Part shown: positions 1 through 9,902 of the stretch, piece by piece
How the letters are laid out: each line of letters opens with the position of its first letter
Numbering within the stretch: position 1 is the stretch's first letter
Assembly (NCBI GenBank): GCA_949592205.1
Contig: CATIUR010000004.1
Span: 7,381,001-7,445,000 of the forward strand
Direction: 5' to 3'
From: Helichrysum umbraculigerum
Taxonomy: Eukaryota > Streptophyta > Magnoliopsida > Asterales > Asteraceae
Length of the DNA: 64,000 nt
Notes under the pieces: model-generated
What the model saw: the letters and a program-made list of their open reading frames with translations, nothing else
The model's database searches: none
Told to the model about the DNA's origin: nothing
Program-made: the position numbers and the translations under genes

Positions 1-630
1 TGATGGATGTTCATGATTTTCGTGTACTGTTTATTAATATTTTAACTTCATAATCTGTTTTGCATAAGAGATATTATCACGTTCATGTGTCTCATAGTTA
101 GCTTAAAATGGTATATAATCGAACCGTTAATATGCTATTAATTAAGCTGGATACAATTTCATAATATTTCGGACGCTTATATAGTGTTGACCCATCGGGA
201 TTATCTTAAGTTCTTAACTTTAAGTGAGTGGTATCAAACTATTAAAATGAAATTTGTTTGGCGCCTTAATAGAGATAGCCGCACAAATAAGGTGATGATT
301 GAACCTTTAGCTACTTTGGGTATGTTTAGCATAACTACATACGGGATTTTTGGAGCTTATAGGGGATTGAGATTTTCCTATAAGTTTAAAAGCCTTCTAT
401 GATAACAAAAGATACGTAATAACAAAAAGCCTTTAAAACTAACTTCTAAAAAGTATATGTAATATAATGTGGATTTGATTAATCAGTTCATCAAATGGTA
501 GTCCACGATGAACTTTTTAGAGTTTTACTTGGAGATTTGTTATAGGCTACACAAATGACACTACCTAATTAAATATATTTCCACCACACAATGAGTTGGT
601 CAAAAAGTCACATATTTTTCATGAATACTA
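1..630. other. No supported gene
   Basis: AT-rich DNA. The only open frame of note (184-402, plus) begins with GTG, encodes about 72 residues and resembles no family I recognise, so I do not call it a gene. No other structure seen. Confidence 0.6.
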
Positions 631-664
631 TTCTCTCGGCCTTTTGGCTAAGATCAAGTGTAAT
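626..664 (+). pseudogene. Truncated U2 snRNA 5' fragment
   Basis: The stretch from about 631 to 662 matches the nearly invariant 5' end of plant U2 snRNA (the CTCGGCCTTTTGGCTAAGAT core followed by CAAGTGTA). Similarity stops before the branch-point-recognition region, where U2 should read GTAGTATCTGTTC. No plant snRNA upstream sequence element (RTCCCACATCG type) and no TATA box at the usual spacing is visible upstream. I infer a 3'-truncated U2 pseudogene, probably made by retrotransposition, not a working snRNA gene. Confidence 0.75.
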
Positions 665-799
665 GTATATATGCTTTATTTTGATATTTTTTTAAAGATA
701 ATTTAATTTAATTATGGTAGTTTAATATAAACTTGAACACAGTAAAATAATTAAGTAACATTCAAGTTGTAAGAAAAAAAAAAAGATAATATTAATTGA

Positions 800-1564
800 G
801 AGTAAGGTTCAAATGAGTACGCCAATTTTGAGTGAGAATGAGAGAACCAACAGATTTCTGCCATATGTCACTTTATTCTCTCTCCTCCACATTTTTAAAA
901 ATTAAATATATCACAAACGGTAAGTCGAAAAATCATGAAAATTGCACCATAAAATTCAGCGTTTTCTCCTCTTCGATTTGCCGTCCTTCAAGGCATACTT
1001 TTGACAACTTTTTTTTTTCCATTTTTTGATGGGTTTTACAAATTAGTAACACATGTGTTAGTGATTGGTTGTACATTTAATTTGTGGTTAATGTTAGGGT
1101 TTAGGGTTAGGGTTAGGGTTTAGGGTTTAAGGTTTAGTATGATTTAGGGTTTAGAGTTTTGTAAAGCGTTTAGGGTTTAGGGTTTAGGGTTTGGGGTTTT
1201 GGGGTTAGGGTTTAGGGTTTGAGGTTTGGGGTTTCGAGGAAACCCCAAACCTCAAACCCTAAACCCCAAACCCTAAACCCTAAACGCAACACTTTTACAC
1301 ATGTGTTAGTAAATGTAAAACCCACCAAAAAATGAAGAAAAAAACTCGTCGAAAGTATGCCTTGAGGGACGGCAAATCGAAGAGGAAAAAACGCTGAATT
1401 TAATGGTGCAATTTTCATAATTTTTGGATTTGTCGTTTATGAGATAATTGATGTTGGGGGTAAATGGGTTTTGTACATGTGGAACATTCTCTTTGTACAC
1501 ATGGCTTGATATCATTGGTTCCCTCATTCTCACATAAATTCATATTCTCATTTGAACCCTACCC
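800..1564 (+). mobile_element. Fold-back TIR element, copy A (Mutator-like)
   Basis: The 765-bp element is a near-complete inverted repeat. It starts GAGTAAGGTTCAAATGAG and its other end, reverse-complemented, starts GGGTAGGGTTCAAATGAG. A 10-bp direct repeat, TATTAATTGA, flanks it at 790-799 and 1565-1574. The TIR arms carry a conserved block (near ATTGCACCAT and CTCTTCGATTTGCCGTCC), and the centre is a telomere-like tract that folds back on itself around 1238. Long TIRs and a 9-10-bp TSD suggest a non-autonomous Mutator-like element. It has no coding capacity; short ORFs inside are incidental. Copy B at 4121-4984 is the same family in opposite orientation. Confidence 0.8.
1092..1288. repeat. 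Interstitial telomere-like TTTAGGG tract
   Basis: Degenerate TTTAGGG/TTAGGG units run forward to about 1235, then continue as CCCTAAA units to about 1288, making the central hairpin of element A. The variants (GGGTTTGG, GGGTTAGGG) and the location inside a TIR element show it is part of a transposon, not a chromosome end. Confidence 0.85.
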
Positions 1565-1574
1565 TATTAATTGA

Positions 1575-2424
1575 TAGGTTAATTTCAAAATTGATAACGT
1601 TGAATATTTAGAGAACGTAAGAACAAATTTAATACTACTTACTTTGTAAATATGTAAAAATGAATTTCAGATATTTTCCTGACATTTGTTTGTTTATTAA
1701 ATAAGTCACCTTGGCTGCGAACTCAGGGTGGTTACTCGTATCAGGGGAGTAACCGTTAGTTGAGATGATCGGGTGGGTCCAGTAGGTCCGTCAGTAATTC
1801 TACAACTACTTTTAAAACTAAAATCAAATCAAATATCTATATGCATTTTGATTAGATAATTAATTGTTTATTAGTTCAGATAATTATGTTTATATGTAAA
1901 TTATTAAGCAAATTTAATGAAGCATTTACTATAGAATTTTCAGGAATTATCATATAGGCCGGTTAGTTCGAATGCTAAGTAGAAGATTCTAGTACTGTTA
2001 CCTAACCTGCTAACCAAATGTTTCTTTGATAAATCTCCTTATAACTTTACTTTTGGAGATGTAATATAAATCTCCTTATAATTTATAAAATAAATCTCCT
2101 AATACGTGTACAAATTGCAACGAGTATTTTTGATAACTTATAACTTACTTTTGGAGTGTAAAAAACAGGGCAAATCCTAATTCCAATCCAATTGTGATTG
2201 CGATTTTTTTACGGAGTATTTTTAAACCATATATATGTGTGTTCGTGAGGAAAACAAGAACAAAAAAACTAAAACGTTTGTGGAATTCGTTAAAACGAAT
2301 TCATGCTTTAATTCTTATGATGAATGATAGATGACTGAGGAGTAGATTAATTCATGTATTGACAAATCTATGTTATCAATTAGATAGTCTTGTTGCAGGG
2401 GTTGAAAATCTGTAATCATTAACG
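1575..2424. other. Intergenic; no gene seen
   Basis: AT-rich DNA between element A and the broken F-box gene. It presumably contains the former promoter and leader of that gene, but I see no clear motif to mark. Confidence 0.5.
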
Positions 2425-3507
2425 ATGGGATGGTCCGAGATGTTGGCTGAGTTACTTGATGTAGTTGCACAGAAACATATCAAGTTTAATGAAGATTACC
2501 TCTGTTTCTCTAGCGTGTGTAAATCTTGGTGTTCGACAGCGATACAAGTTGCAACCAAAGTCCCATACTCCAATGGACTTCCCTCGCGGTTGCCATCCCT
2601 TTTGCTTGCTGAGAAGAAAGAAGATGACGAGCTTCGTCAACTGTATTTACTTTCAAATGAGAGCATCCGCAAGATACGACTTCCAGAAGCGTATGGTAAG
2701 TTGTGTATGTCTTCATCCGGGTGGCTCGTAACAGTTGGAGACGATATGGCTACTAAACTCATTAATCCATTATCACGTGAAGCCATATATTGATCTTCCA
2801 AATATCGACACCCTTCCAGAATTTTTGGAATCTTCGGATTGGGATCTTGGAATTCGCAAGCAACTCTTCACAAGTCAATCACCTGTGGTGGTGGTATTAT
2901 GGGGATGCTCTTGTAAGCTAGGGTTTTGCCGTGTTGGAGATGACAAGTGGAATATAACTTGTTACAATGGGCGAGTTTATTATTTTGATTGGAACTTTCA
3001 TATACGATCATTTGATGTTTATGGGAAAGATCAAATGCTCATTAATGATGTTTCACGGCTCCCGAAAGAATTATATGATGAAGATTTGAGTGGAGCTTAT
3101 ATTCTAGGATTGGATGATGATGACAGAAGGAAGAGGTTGTTCGTCGTGATCAGAGAGTTAATGTGCGATGATATAGATGATTTTGAGTCGCATTGTAAGA
3201 CTTACAAGACAAACAAGTTTCGAATTTTCGAGTTCGATCTAGAAAATGAAAAATGGTCGAAAGTGAATGATCTTGGTAACAAAACTCTGTTTGTGGGGTA
3301 TAGTTCATCATTTTAGATAGAGGATGCTTCAGGGGTGATAGAAGGCAATTGCATATACTACACTGATGATGTTGCGTTACACCAGCAAAAATGGAGGAGG
3401 GAGGGATATGGGGATTTATCGTATGTCTGATGGGGCCATCAAGCCTCACTTCACCGGAGAATCACTTAGCAAAGTTACCCCACCAATTTGGCTTCAATCA
3501 ATGTAAT
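2425..3507 (+). pseudogene. F-box/DUF295 (SKIP23-like) pseudogene
   Basis: This is a decayed paralog of the intact gene at 27236-28354. The ATG at 2425 opens an N-terminal F-box (WSEMLAELLDVVAQ..., then SVCKSW) followed by the start of a DUF295/KIB1-4 propeller (SLLLAEK, KIRLPEAYGK, GWL). Three lesions are visible against the paralog. A 4-bp insertion near 2788 shifts the frame. A TAG at about 3314 replaces a glycine codon after a frame that reads to ...SSSF. A further frameshift follows YYTDDV near 3370, and the conserved C-terminus ending PPIWLQS then reads in another frame to a TAA at 3507. F-box proteins of this type are substrate adaptors of SCF ubiquitin ligases; this copy cannot make one. 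Confidence 0.9.
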
Positions 3508-3742
3508 TTTTATACACATTGTACTGTTGTGGTGACTATATATGTTTGTTAGAGAGAACTTTCAACAAGTAACTAAGGGCATATTTATACATTAGATTGG
3601 ATTGTCAAGATGATGTACAAGAAATTTGGTAATAGTGAATTCGGAAATTTGTGATTTACATTTTAGGCACATGAAACATTTGACATCATAGAAGTACCAA
3701 AAAGCAACATGATCAAATACTTTATAGCCTGCTTAAAGGGGA
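3508..3742. other. Downstream of F-box pseudogene; no gene
   Basis: AT-rich former 3' flank of the F-box pseudogene, running into the 16-bp target duplication (3743-3758) of the SINE. Confidence 0.5.
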
Positions 3743-3758
3743 TAGCTTGTTATTAGAG

Positions 3759-4024
3759 GGTAGTTGGAGGGTACCCCTGACCCGGATCTCTTTGAGATCC
3801 GCAGCTTCCCACCCGCAAGAGACATCTGCCCGGCAAAGCACCTGGCCACAGTTAGCCCACGAAATTATACCGGCAGTCCTTTATCGGACTCGAACCCGGG
3901 TGTGCCATGTGGATTTACGGTGGCGGTACCTAACATGTTAAATGTTTACCCAGGGTAGGATCGAACCCCTGACCTCTAGGAAGCCTGGGGAAGATCCTAC
4001 CACTAGGCCATCTAGGCAAGTGGT
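3759..4024 (-). mobile_element. tRNA-derived SINE (reverse orientation)
   Basis: On the minus strand the element starts near 4024 with a tRNA-like head. It has a pol III A box, TGGCCTAGTGGTAGG (complement of 3996-4010), and a B box, GGTTCGATCC (complement of 3958-3967). A 16-bp direct repeat (TAGCTTGTTATT plus R-GAG, one mismatch) flanks it at 3743-3758 and 4025-4040, the length expected for LINE-mediated insertion. A second B-box-like motif (GGGTTCGAGTCC, minus strand, around 3888-3900) lies further into the body, so the unit may be composite. There is no obvious poly(A) tail. The head is too degenerate in its stems to be a working tRNA gene. Confidence 0.8.
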
Positions 4025-4093
4025 TAGCTTGTTATTGGAGTGCCCTTGTTTTGTGATGAATGTTATCAAGTGCATAAAGATATATAAATAAGT

Positions 4094-4120
4094 TATATAT
4101 ATATATATATATATATATAT
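4094..4120. repeat. AT dinucleotide microsatellite
   Basis: A run of TA repeats abuts fold-back element B. The same repeat continues on the far side at 4985-5000, so the element inserted into a microsatellite. Confidence 0.9.
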
Positions 4121-4984
4121 GGGTAGGGTTCAAATGAGAATAGGAATTTATGTGAGAATGAGGGAACCAATGATATCAAGCCATGTGTACAAAGAGAATG
4201 TTCCATATGTACAAAACTCATTTACCCCCAACATCAATTATCTCACAAACGACAAATCGAAAAATTATAAAAATTGCACCATTAAATTCGTCGTTTTCTC
4301 CTCTTCGATTTGCCGTCCCTCAAGACATACTTTCGAAAAGTTTTTTTTTTTTCATTTTTTTGGTGGGTTTCACATTTACTAACACATGTGTTAAAGTGTT
4401 GCGTTTAGGGTTTAGGGTTTGGGGTTTAGGGGTTAGGGTTTAGGGTTAGGGTTTAGGGTTTCAGGTTTGGGGTTTCGGGGAGAAACCCCAAACCTCAAAC
4501 CCTAAACCCTAAACCCTAAACCCCAAACCCTAAACCCTAAACGCTTTACAAAATGCTAAACCCTAAATCTTTCTAAACCCTAAACCTTGAACCCCTTCTA
4601 AACCCTAAACCCTTATAAACCCTAAACCATAAACCCTACTAAACCCTAAACCTAACCCTAAACCCTAACCTTAACCACAAATTAAATGTACAACTAATCA
4701 CTAACACATGTGTTACTAATTTGTGAAACCCACCAAAAATGAGAAAAAAAAAAAGTTGTCAAAAGTATGCCTTGAGGGACGGCAAATCGAAGAGGAGAAA
4801 ACGCTGAAAATTATGGTGCAATTTTCATGATTTTTCGACTTACCGTTTGTGAGATATTTAATTTTTAAAAATGTGGAGGAGAGAGAATAAAGTGTGGAGG
4901 AGAGAGAATAAAGTGACACATGGCAGAAATCTGTTGGTTCCCTCATTCTCACTCAAAATTGTTGTACTCATTTGAACCTTACTC
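4121..4984 (-). mobile_element. Fold-back TIR element, copy B (Mutator-like)
   Basis: This is the same family as copy A but inverted. It begins GGGTAGGGTTCAAATGAG and ends with the complement of GAGTAAGGTTCAAATG, the two end types seen in A in the opposite order. The flanking duplication lies in TA repeats (ATATATATAT each side), so its exact length cannot be fixed. The 864-bp body is again a long inverted repeat around telomere-like arms, with its centre near 4480. No coding capacity. Confidence 0.8.
4401..4680. repeat. Interstitial telomere-like tract in copy B
   Basis: TTTAGGG-type units to about 4475 are followed by a longer CCCTAAA arm. The CCCTAAA arm includes spaced units (CTAAACCCTAAACC separated by CTT or TTAT), showing decay or replication slippage within the transposon. 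Confidence 0.85.
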
Positions 4985-5076
4985 ATATATATATATATAT
5001 TATGTTTTTAGATAGATGCATGCTTTTGAAAATCTGTGGTAGACTAGAAACATTTTGCCAACGATCACCAACTCAT

Positions 5077-5221
5077 TGTTAGCATACGTACATATGCATA
5101 TAGTTTGTAGATTAGCCCACACTCATGTAATATCATGTATTTGGCCCATAGCCCACATATTGTATTATATATTTTGGTGATGAATGGAACGTGACTTGAT
5201 ATGGGAAAATAACAACCAATA
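5077..5221 (+). repeat. Copia 5' LTR
   Basis: 145 bp, two substitutions relative to the 3' LTR (near positions 20 and 74 of the LTR). It contains an AT-rich TATATATTTT segment that could act as the promoter. Confidence 0.93.
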
Positions 5222-5233
5222 TGGTATCAGAGG
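5222..5233 (+). promoter_or_regulatory. Copia primer binding site
   Basis: TGGTATCAGAGG follows the 5' LTR without a gap. It complements the 3' end of plant initiator methionine tRNA, the usual Copia primer. Confidence 0.9.
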
Positions 5234-5468
5234 GAATTTAAAAATTCCTGAGACCCTTTCTACATCAATCCCTACAATCTCTCCTAAATTCACCAACTTT
5301 CCTTCTTTTTGGTTGACATTCCATTTCTGGCTCACTTTCCTCCTCAACTCCGGTGACTCCCTGCCGGTTTCTTCATCATCTATAATCATACTTTATCCCA
5401 TTTTCTATACTATATTATCTTCTTAATTATTTTACTTCTTTCCTACCATATATAATCACCACATCACC

Positions 5469-6161
5469 ATGACCATCGGTGCATCTACAACAGCCAACAC
5501 ACCTCTACACAAAGCTTATACTGTTACAAATATCAAATCCCACATCCCTCTCACCTTAAACCTTGATCATCTAAACTATGATGCTTGGACAGATTTATTC
5601 GAAACTCATTGTATTGGCTTCGATGTACTTGATCACATTGATGACACATACGATAACACCACCCCTCCCACCGAACCAGAATGGATAAAACTTGACTCTA
5701 TCGTTCGGATGTGGATATATGGTACCATTGCACCCGACGTGCTTGAAAATGTTCACGAAAGGAAGTCAACCGCTCGTGCTACATGGCTAGCCATTGAAAC
5801 ACTCTTTCGTACAAACAAAGATTCTACCGCCCTTCAACTCGAAAATGATCTACGCAATATTTCTCTCGGTGATATGTCCATCAAGGATTACTGCACTAAA
5901 ATAAAAACTATGGCAGATCTTTTAAAGAATATCGGTGAACCAGTCTCTGATAAAATCTTGTTGCGTACACCCTACAAGGCTTACCTCGCAAATGGAACGG
6001 TGTAACCCGTGCCATTCGGCTTCGGGAAAAACGCCCTACATGGGTAGAAACTCGGGCTATCCTCCTTAGTGAAGAAACACATCTAGACGATACCCGCTCA
6101 TCAGCAGTTAGTTCGTCATCTCCTAACGTTTTACTCGCAACTTCTTCGGCCACTGAAAACC
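5469..6161 (+). pseudogene. Copia gag, frameshifted
   Basis: The ATG at 5469 opens a UBN2-type gag (LNLDHLNYDAW near residue 35, then LFRTNKDSTALQLEND and YCTKIKTMADLL). The frame is lost between about 5962 and 5976, after KILLR, and reads to a TAA at 6003. The expected continuation (GLP..., TRAIRLREKRPTW, ...LLSEETHLDD, then an Arg/Gly/Asn-rich tail) is present in a neighbouring frame through the 6100s. It appears to rejoin the pol frame before about 6410. This looks like a small insertion in gag with a second compensating shift. No CCHC knuckle is obvious. The lesion should abolish normal capsid production. Confidence 0.8.
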
Positions 6162-9100
6162 GTGGTAATGGGCGTCGAAATGATCGTCGCAATGGTGGTC
6201 GCCGGAATGACCGCCACCAAACACCAATCGCCGGTCAGTATGGATGGGTGTTCATCCCACCACCACAACGGCCACCAAATAATCGGTCCCATTCTGTTGC
6301 GGCATCACACGGCGTACGTGCACAACCCTCACGTTACTGGACTTCAAATTTGGCAAATGGTGTACTCAGTAGTCAGTTCATCCCCTTACAGCCCACAAAG
6401 ACCACACACATCTAATCTGGGCCCAAATCCATCGGCCCATGTTGCTGCCAGCTTGCCTGCTTCTTTGTTTAATTCTGGATCACCACAACAGGCCCATTCG
6501 GCCCATCATTCTTCCTTTGGAACAGCTCAGACATTTGGGCCTTTATTTGGTAGTGGACAGCCCACTAACCAATGGACTTGGACTTCAAATGGTGATCAGC
6601 CCACTACTCTACCTTACTTATTTAATACAATGACTTTGCAGGAACCCGGTAATTCAGGTTGGATTATGGATACGGGAGCTACGGATCACGTTCACTCGGA
6701 TACAGGTATACTTGAGACCATTAATAATAACCATGATACTCGTTCTATTTTTGTTGGTGATGGTTCCTCAATTCCTGTAATGACCACCGGGCACACTGAC
6801 CTTCCAAACCCATATCGCCCACTTTACCTAAACAATGTACTTATCATTCCTAAAATTATTAAAAACCTTATCTCTGTCCGTAAATTTACAACCGATAATC
6901 AGTGCTCTATTGACTTTGATGCTTTAGGTTTTACTGTGAAGGATTATCGAACCCGCCAACCTCTGATCCGATGTGACAGCACTGGACCTCTCTATCCCGT
7001 GACCCAGTCCACTCCGCAAGTATTCACTACATCCAGCTCATCTCTCTGGCACCAACGTCTTGGTCACCCCGGTGACCAAGCACTTCATCATTTAATTTCT
7101 CGTCGATTTATTTTTTGTAATAAAGAGAAGTCACGTGTATTGTGCCAACCATGTCAACTTGGCAAACATGTTCGACTTCCATTTAGTACTTCTGATTCCA
7201 TTGTGCATTCTCCTTTTGATATTATACATTCTGATGTTTGGACTTCTCCAATTGCTAGCATTAGCGGTTTGAAATATTATGTTATCTTTCTAGACCATTA
7301 TACTCATTACTTGTGGGTTTATCCACTTCGACATAAATCCGATGTGTTTGAAAAATTTCTGCATTTTACGGCATACGTTCAAAATCAATGTAAATGCAAA
7401 ATTAAATCTTTTCAATGTGATAATGGTGGCGAATATGATAACACAGCATTTCACGACTTCTTTGCCAAACATGGCATTCGTTTTCGGTTCTCTTGTCCGC
7501 ATACGTCTCAACAAAATGGCAAATCTGAGCGCATGCTTCGTACCATCAACAACACTATCCGTACACTCATGTTCCATGCTCGTCTTCCTCCCATATATTG
7601 GGCGGAGGCCCTTCATATGTCCACTCATCTCCTTAACAACCTACCCTCCTCGGCAATTCAAAATGACACTCCACACTTCCGCCTTTTCAGACAACACCCA
7701 ACCTATACTCATCTACGTGTCTTTGGTTGTCTTTGCTTTCCCCACCTCACCACTACACACAAACTTTCTCCACGTTCCACACCGTGTATCTTCCTCGGTT
7801 ACCCATCTGACCACCGTGGATTCCGCTGTCTCGATCTCTCCAATCGTAAGATCATCATCTCTCGTCATGTAGTGTTTGATGAAACCGTTTTCCCTTTTGG
7901 ATCGGTTACTCCCACATCATCTCCTTCCTATGACTTCCTTGACTTTCCTTCTCCATCATTTCATCCGGCATTCCAACCTGCCTCCCCAGTGCTGCCCTCG
8001 GAAACAAATCATTCACCACCCGACAATGTATCCACTAATAGCAACCCATCCCCAGCAACCTCGCCTACAGATTCACCCACTCATTCTCCAGCTGTGACAC
8101 CACCTCCTCCACCTCCTCCACCCACACACCCGATGATGACACGTGGCAAACACGGTATTACTAAACCCATTGAGCGTCTTAACCTATACACCACCACCTC
8201 CTCACCAGTGCCCCGGTCATACTTACAGGCTCTTAAGGATCCTCACTGGCATAAAGCCATGAACGAGGAATATCATGCTCTTATTTCTAATGGCACTTGG
8301 GTACTTGTTCCACGCCCACCAGGGGCGAATGTGGTTCGTTCTATGTGGTTATTTAAGCAGAAGTTTAATGCTGATGGGTCTTTGGCTCGGTACAAAGCCA
8401 GATTGGTTGCTAACGGTAAGAGCCAACAGCTTGGCATTGATTGTGATGAGACTTTTAGCCCGGTTGTCAAACTGGCCACAATCCGCACTGTCTTGAGTTT
8501 GGCTGTCTCTCGTCATTGGCCCATTCATCAGCTTGACGTGAAGAACGCTTTTCTTCACGGAGATTTACAGGAGACAGTCTACATGCATCAGCCACCTGGA
8601 TACCGCGACTCTCGATTTCCAGACTATGTCTGCCGCCTACAGCGTTCCCTCTATGGCCTGAAACAGGCCCCACGCGCTTGGTATCAGCGGTTTGCTGATT
8701 TTGTTCAGAGACAGGGCTTTCAACGCAGTCGATCAGATTCTTCTTTATTTGTTTATCATCAGGGATCTTCCACGGCCTACCTTCTTTTATATGTGGATGA
8801 TATCATTCTCACAGCATCGTCTACAACTCTTCTCCACACCATTATTGGCCAACTCAGCACAGAGTTCTCCATGACTGATCTAGGTGCTCTTAACTACTTT
8901 CTTGGGATCTCTGCCACCCGCAACTCCACAGGCATGTTTCTGTCACAGCAGAAGTACGCCACAGATATTTTAATGCGTGCTAACATGATGCAGTGTAATC
9001 CATGTTGTAATCCAGCCGACACTCAATCAAAATTGAGTGACACTGGTCCTCCAGTTGCAGACCCCACTCTATATAGGAGTCTTGCAGGAGCTCTTCAGTA

Positions 9101-9758
9101 TCTCACATTCACACGACCAGATATTTCCTACGCAGTTCAGCAGATATGTCTATTTATGCACGATCCTCGTGAACCACACTTTCTTGCTCTAAAGCGCATT
9201 CTGCGCTACATTCGAGGCACTATTGATCATGGCTTACAGATACACGTCTCCTCCTCAGCTAGCCTTGTTGCTTACTCAGACGCTGATTGGGGTGGGTGTC
9301 CCACCACACGTCGTTCCACATCCGGTTATTGTGTATTCCTCGGTGATAACCTTTTGTCATGGTCCTCGAAGTGTCAGCATGTTGTTTCACGATCTAGTGC
9401 AGAGGCTGAATATAGGGGCGTTGCTAATGCTGTTGCTGAGACATGCTGGCTACGCAATCTTCTGAGAGAGCTTCACTCTTCACCACCTAAGGCTACCATT
9501 GTCTACTGTGACAACATCAGTTCCGTTTACATGACGTCTAACCTAGTTCAACACCAGAGGACGAAGCACATTGAGATTGATATACATTTTGTTCGTGATC
9601 AAGTTGCTCTTGGCAACATTCGAGTTCTTCATGTTCCCTCTCGCTCACAATATGCAGATATCTTCACCAAAGGGCTTCCGACGTCCCTCTTTACTGATTT
9701 TCACTCCAGTTTAAACGTTCGGACTTCTCCTCCCGATAAAATTGCGGGGGGATGTTAG
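6162..9758 (+). CDS. Copia pol polyprotein (PR-INT-RT-RNase H)
   Basis: The open frame spans 1198 codons. The first 80 or so are out of phase with the true gag-pol reading, so the ATG at 6162 is not a natural start. Visible parts are: protease WIMDTGATDH near residue 168; GAG-preintegrase zinc motif around 296-340 (WHQRLGHPGD, then CQPCQLGK); integrase core with HSDVW near 357 and DNGGEYDN near 420; a Pro/Ser-rich linker around 620-670; reverse transcriptase with LYVDDIILT near 875; and RNase H with YSDADWGG near 1038 and SSAEAEYR downstream. All catalytic blocks look intact, so the enzyme part of the element has had little time to decay. Confidence 0.92.
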   Translation: MVMGVEMIVAMVVAGMTATKHQSPVSMDGCSSHHHNGHQIIGPILLRHHTAYVHNPHVTGLQIWQMVYSVVSSSPYSPQRPHTSNLGPNPSAHVAASLPASLFNSGSPQQAHSAHHSSFGTAQTFGPLFGSGQPTNQWTWTSNGDQPTTLPYLFNTMTLQEPGNSGWIMDTGATDHVHSDTGILETINNNHDTRSIFVGDGSSIPVMTTGHTDLPNPYRPLYLNNVLIIPKIIKNLISVRKFTTDNQCSIDFDALGFTVKDYRTRQPLIRCDSTGPLYPVTQSTPQVFTTSSSSLWHQRLGHPGDQALHHLISRRFIFCNKEKSRVLCQPCQLGKHVRLPFSTSDSIVHSPFDIIHSDVWTSPIASISGLKYYVIFLDHYTHYLWVYPLRHKSDVFEKFLHFTAYVQNQCKCKIKSFQCDNGGEYDNTAFHDFFAKHGIRFRFSCPHTSQQNGKSERMLRTINNTIRTLMFHARLPPIYWAEALHMSTHLLNNLPSSAIQNDTPHFRLFRQHPTYTHLRVFGCLCFPHLTTTHKLSPRSTPCIFLGYPSDHRGFRCLDLSNRKIIISRHVVFDETVFPFGSVTPTSSPSYDFLDFPSPSFHPAFQPASPVLPSETNHSPPDNVSTNSNPSPATSPTDSPTHSPAVTPPPPPPPPTHPMMTRGKHGITKPIERLNLYTTTSSPVPRSYLQALKDPHWHKAMNEEYHALISNGTWVLVPRPPGANVVRSMWLFKQKFNADGSLARYKARLVANGKSQQLGIDCDETFSPVVKLATIRTVLSLAVSRHWPIHQLDVKNAFLHGDLQETVYMHQPPGYRDSRFPDYVCRLQRSLYGLKQAPRAWYQRFADFVQRQGFQRSRSDSSLFVYHQGSSTAYLLLYVDDIILTASSTTLLHTIIGQLSTEFSMTDLGALNYFLGISATRNSTGMFLSQQKYATDILMRANMMQCNPCCNPADTQSKLSDTGPPVADPTLYRSLAGALQYLTFTRPDISYAVQQICLFMHDPREPHFLALKRILRYIRGTIDHGLQIHVSSSASLVAYSDADWGGCPTTRRSTSGYCVFLGDNLLSWSSKCQHVVSRSSAEAEYRGVANAVAETCWLRNLLRELHSSPPKATIVYCDNISSVYMTSNLVQHQRTKHIEIDIHFVRDQVALGNIRVLHVPSRSQYADIFTKGLPTSLFTDFHSSLNVRTSPPDKIAGGC
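9743..9752 (+). promoter_or_regulatory. Copia polypurine tract
   Basis: A G-rich tract (GCGGGGGGA) lies immediately before the 3' LTR and would prime plus-strand DNA synthesis. Confidence 0.85.
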
Positions 9759-9897
9759 CATACGTACATATACATATAGTTTGTAGATTAGCCCACACTC
9801 ATGTAATATCATGTATTTGGCCCATGGCCCACATATTGTATTATATATTTTGGTGATGAATGGAACGTGACTTGATATGGGAAAATAACAACCAATA
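9753..9897 (+). repeat. Copia 3' LTR
   Basis: 145 bp, matching the 5' LTR at all but two positions, and followed by the CTCAT target duplication. Confidence 0.93.
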
Positions 9898-9902
9898 CTC
9901 AT

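Larger units (their letters stand above)
5077..9897 (+). mobile_element. Complete Copia LTR retrotransposon
   Basis: The 4821-bp element has 145-bp LTRs at 5077-5221 and 9753-9897 that differ at two positions, and a 5-bp duplication CTCAT at 5072-5076 and 9898-9902. LTRs start TGTTAG and end in CCAATA, so they run TG...TA instead of the canonical TG...CA. The minus-strand primer site TGGTATCAGAG (initiator-Met tRNA type) directly follows the 5' LTR, and a polypurine tract precedes the 3' LTR. Domain order is gag, protease, integrase, reverse transcriptase, RNase H, which defines Copia. Small size and short LTRs suggest the Ale/Retrofit type (inference). LTR similarity indicates a recent insertion, but the gag frame is broken. 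Confidence 0.95.

Noticed and set aside
184..402. 72-residue open frame
   Set aside because: It starts with GTG, has no recognisable family and no supporting signals in plant DNA.
3944..4024. Possible tRNA gene (A and B boxes on the minus strand)
   Set aside because: The stems do not pair well, it lies between 16-bp target duplications and is fused to a longer body, so it is the head of a SINE.
1092..4680. Chromosome end or true telomere
   Set aside because: The repeats are degenerate, change direction in the middle and lie inside TIR elements with target duplications; ordinary sequence continues on both sides.
6162..6410. N-terminal 80 residues of the Copia pol frame as a real protein region
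   Set aside because: The neighbouring frame gives the expected gag tail; this stretch is out of phase because of frameshifts.
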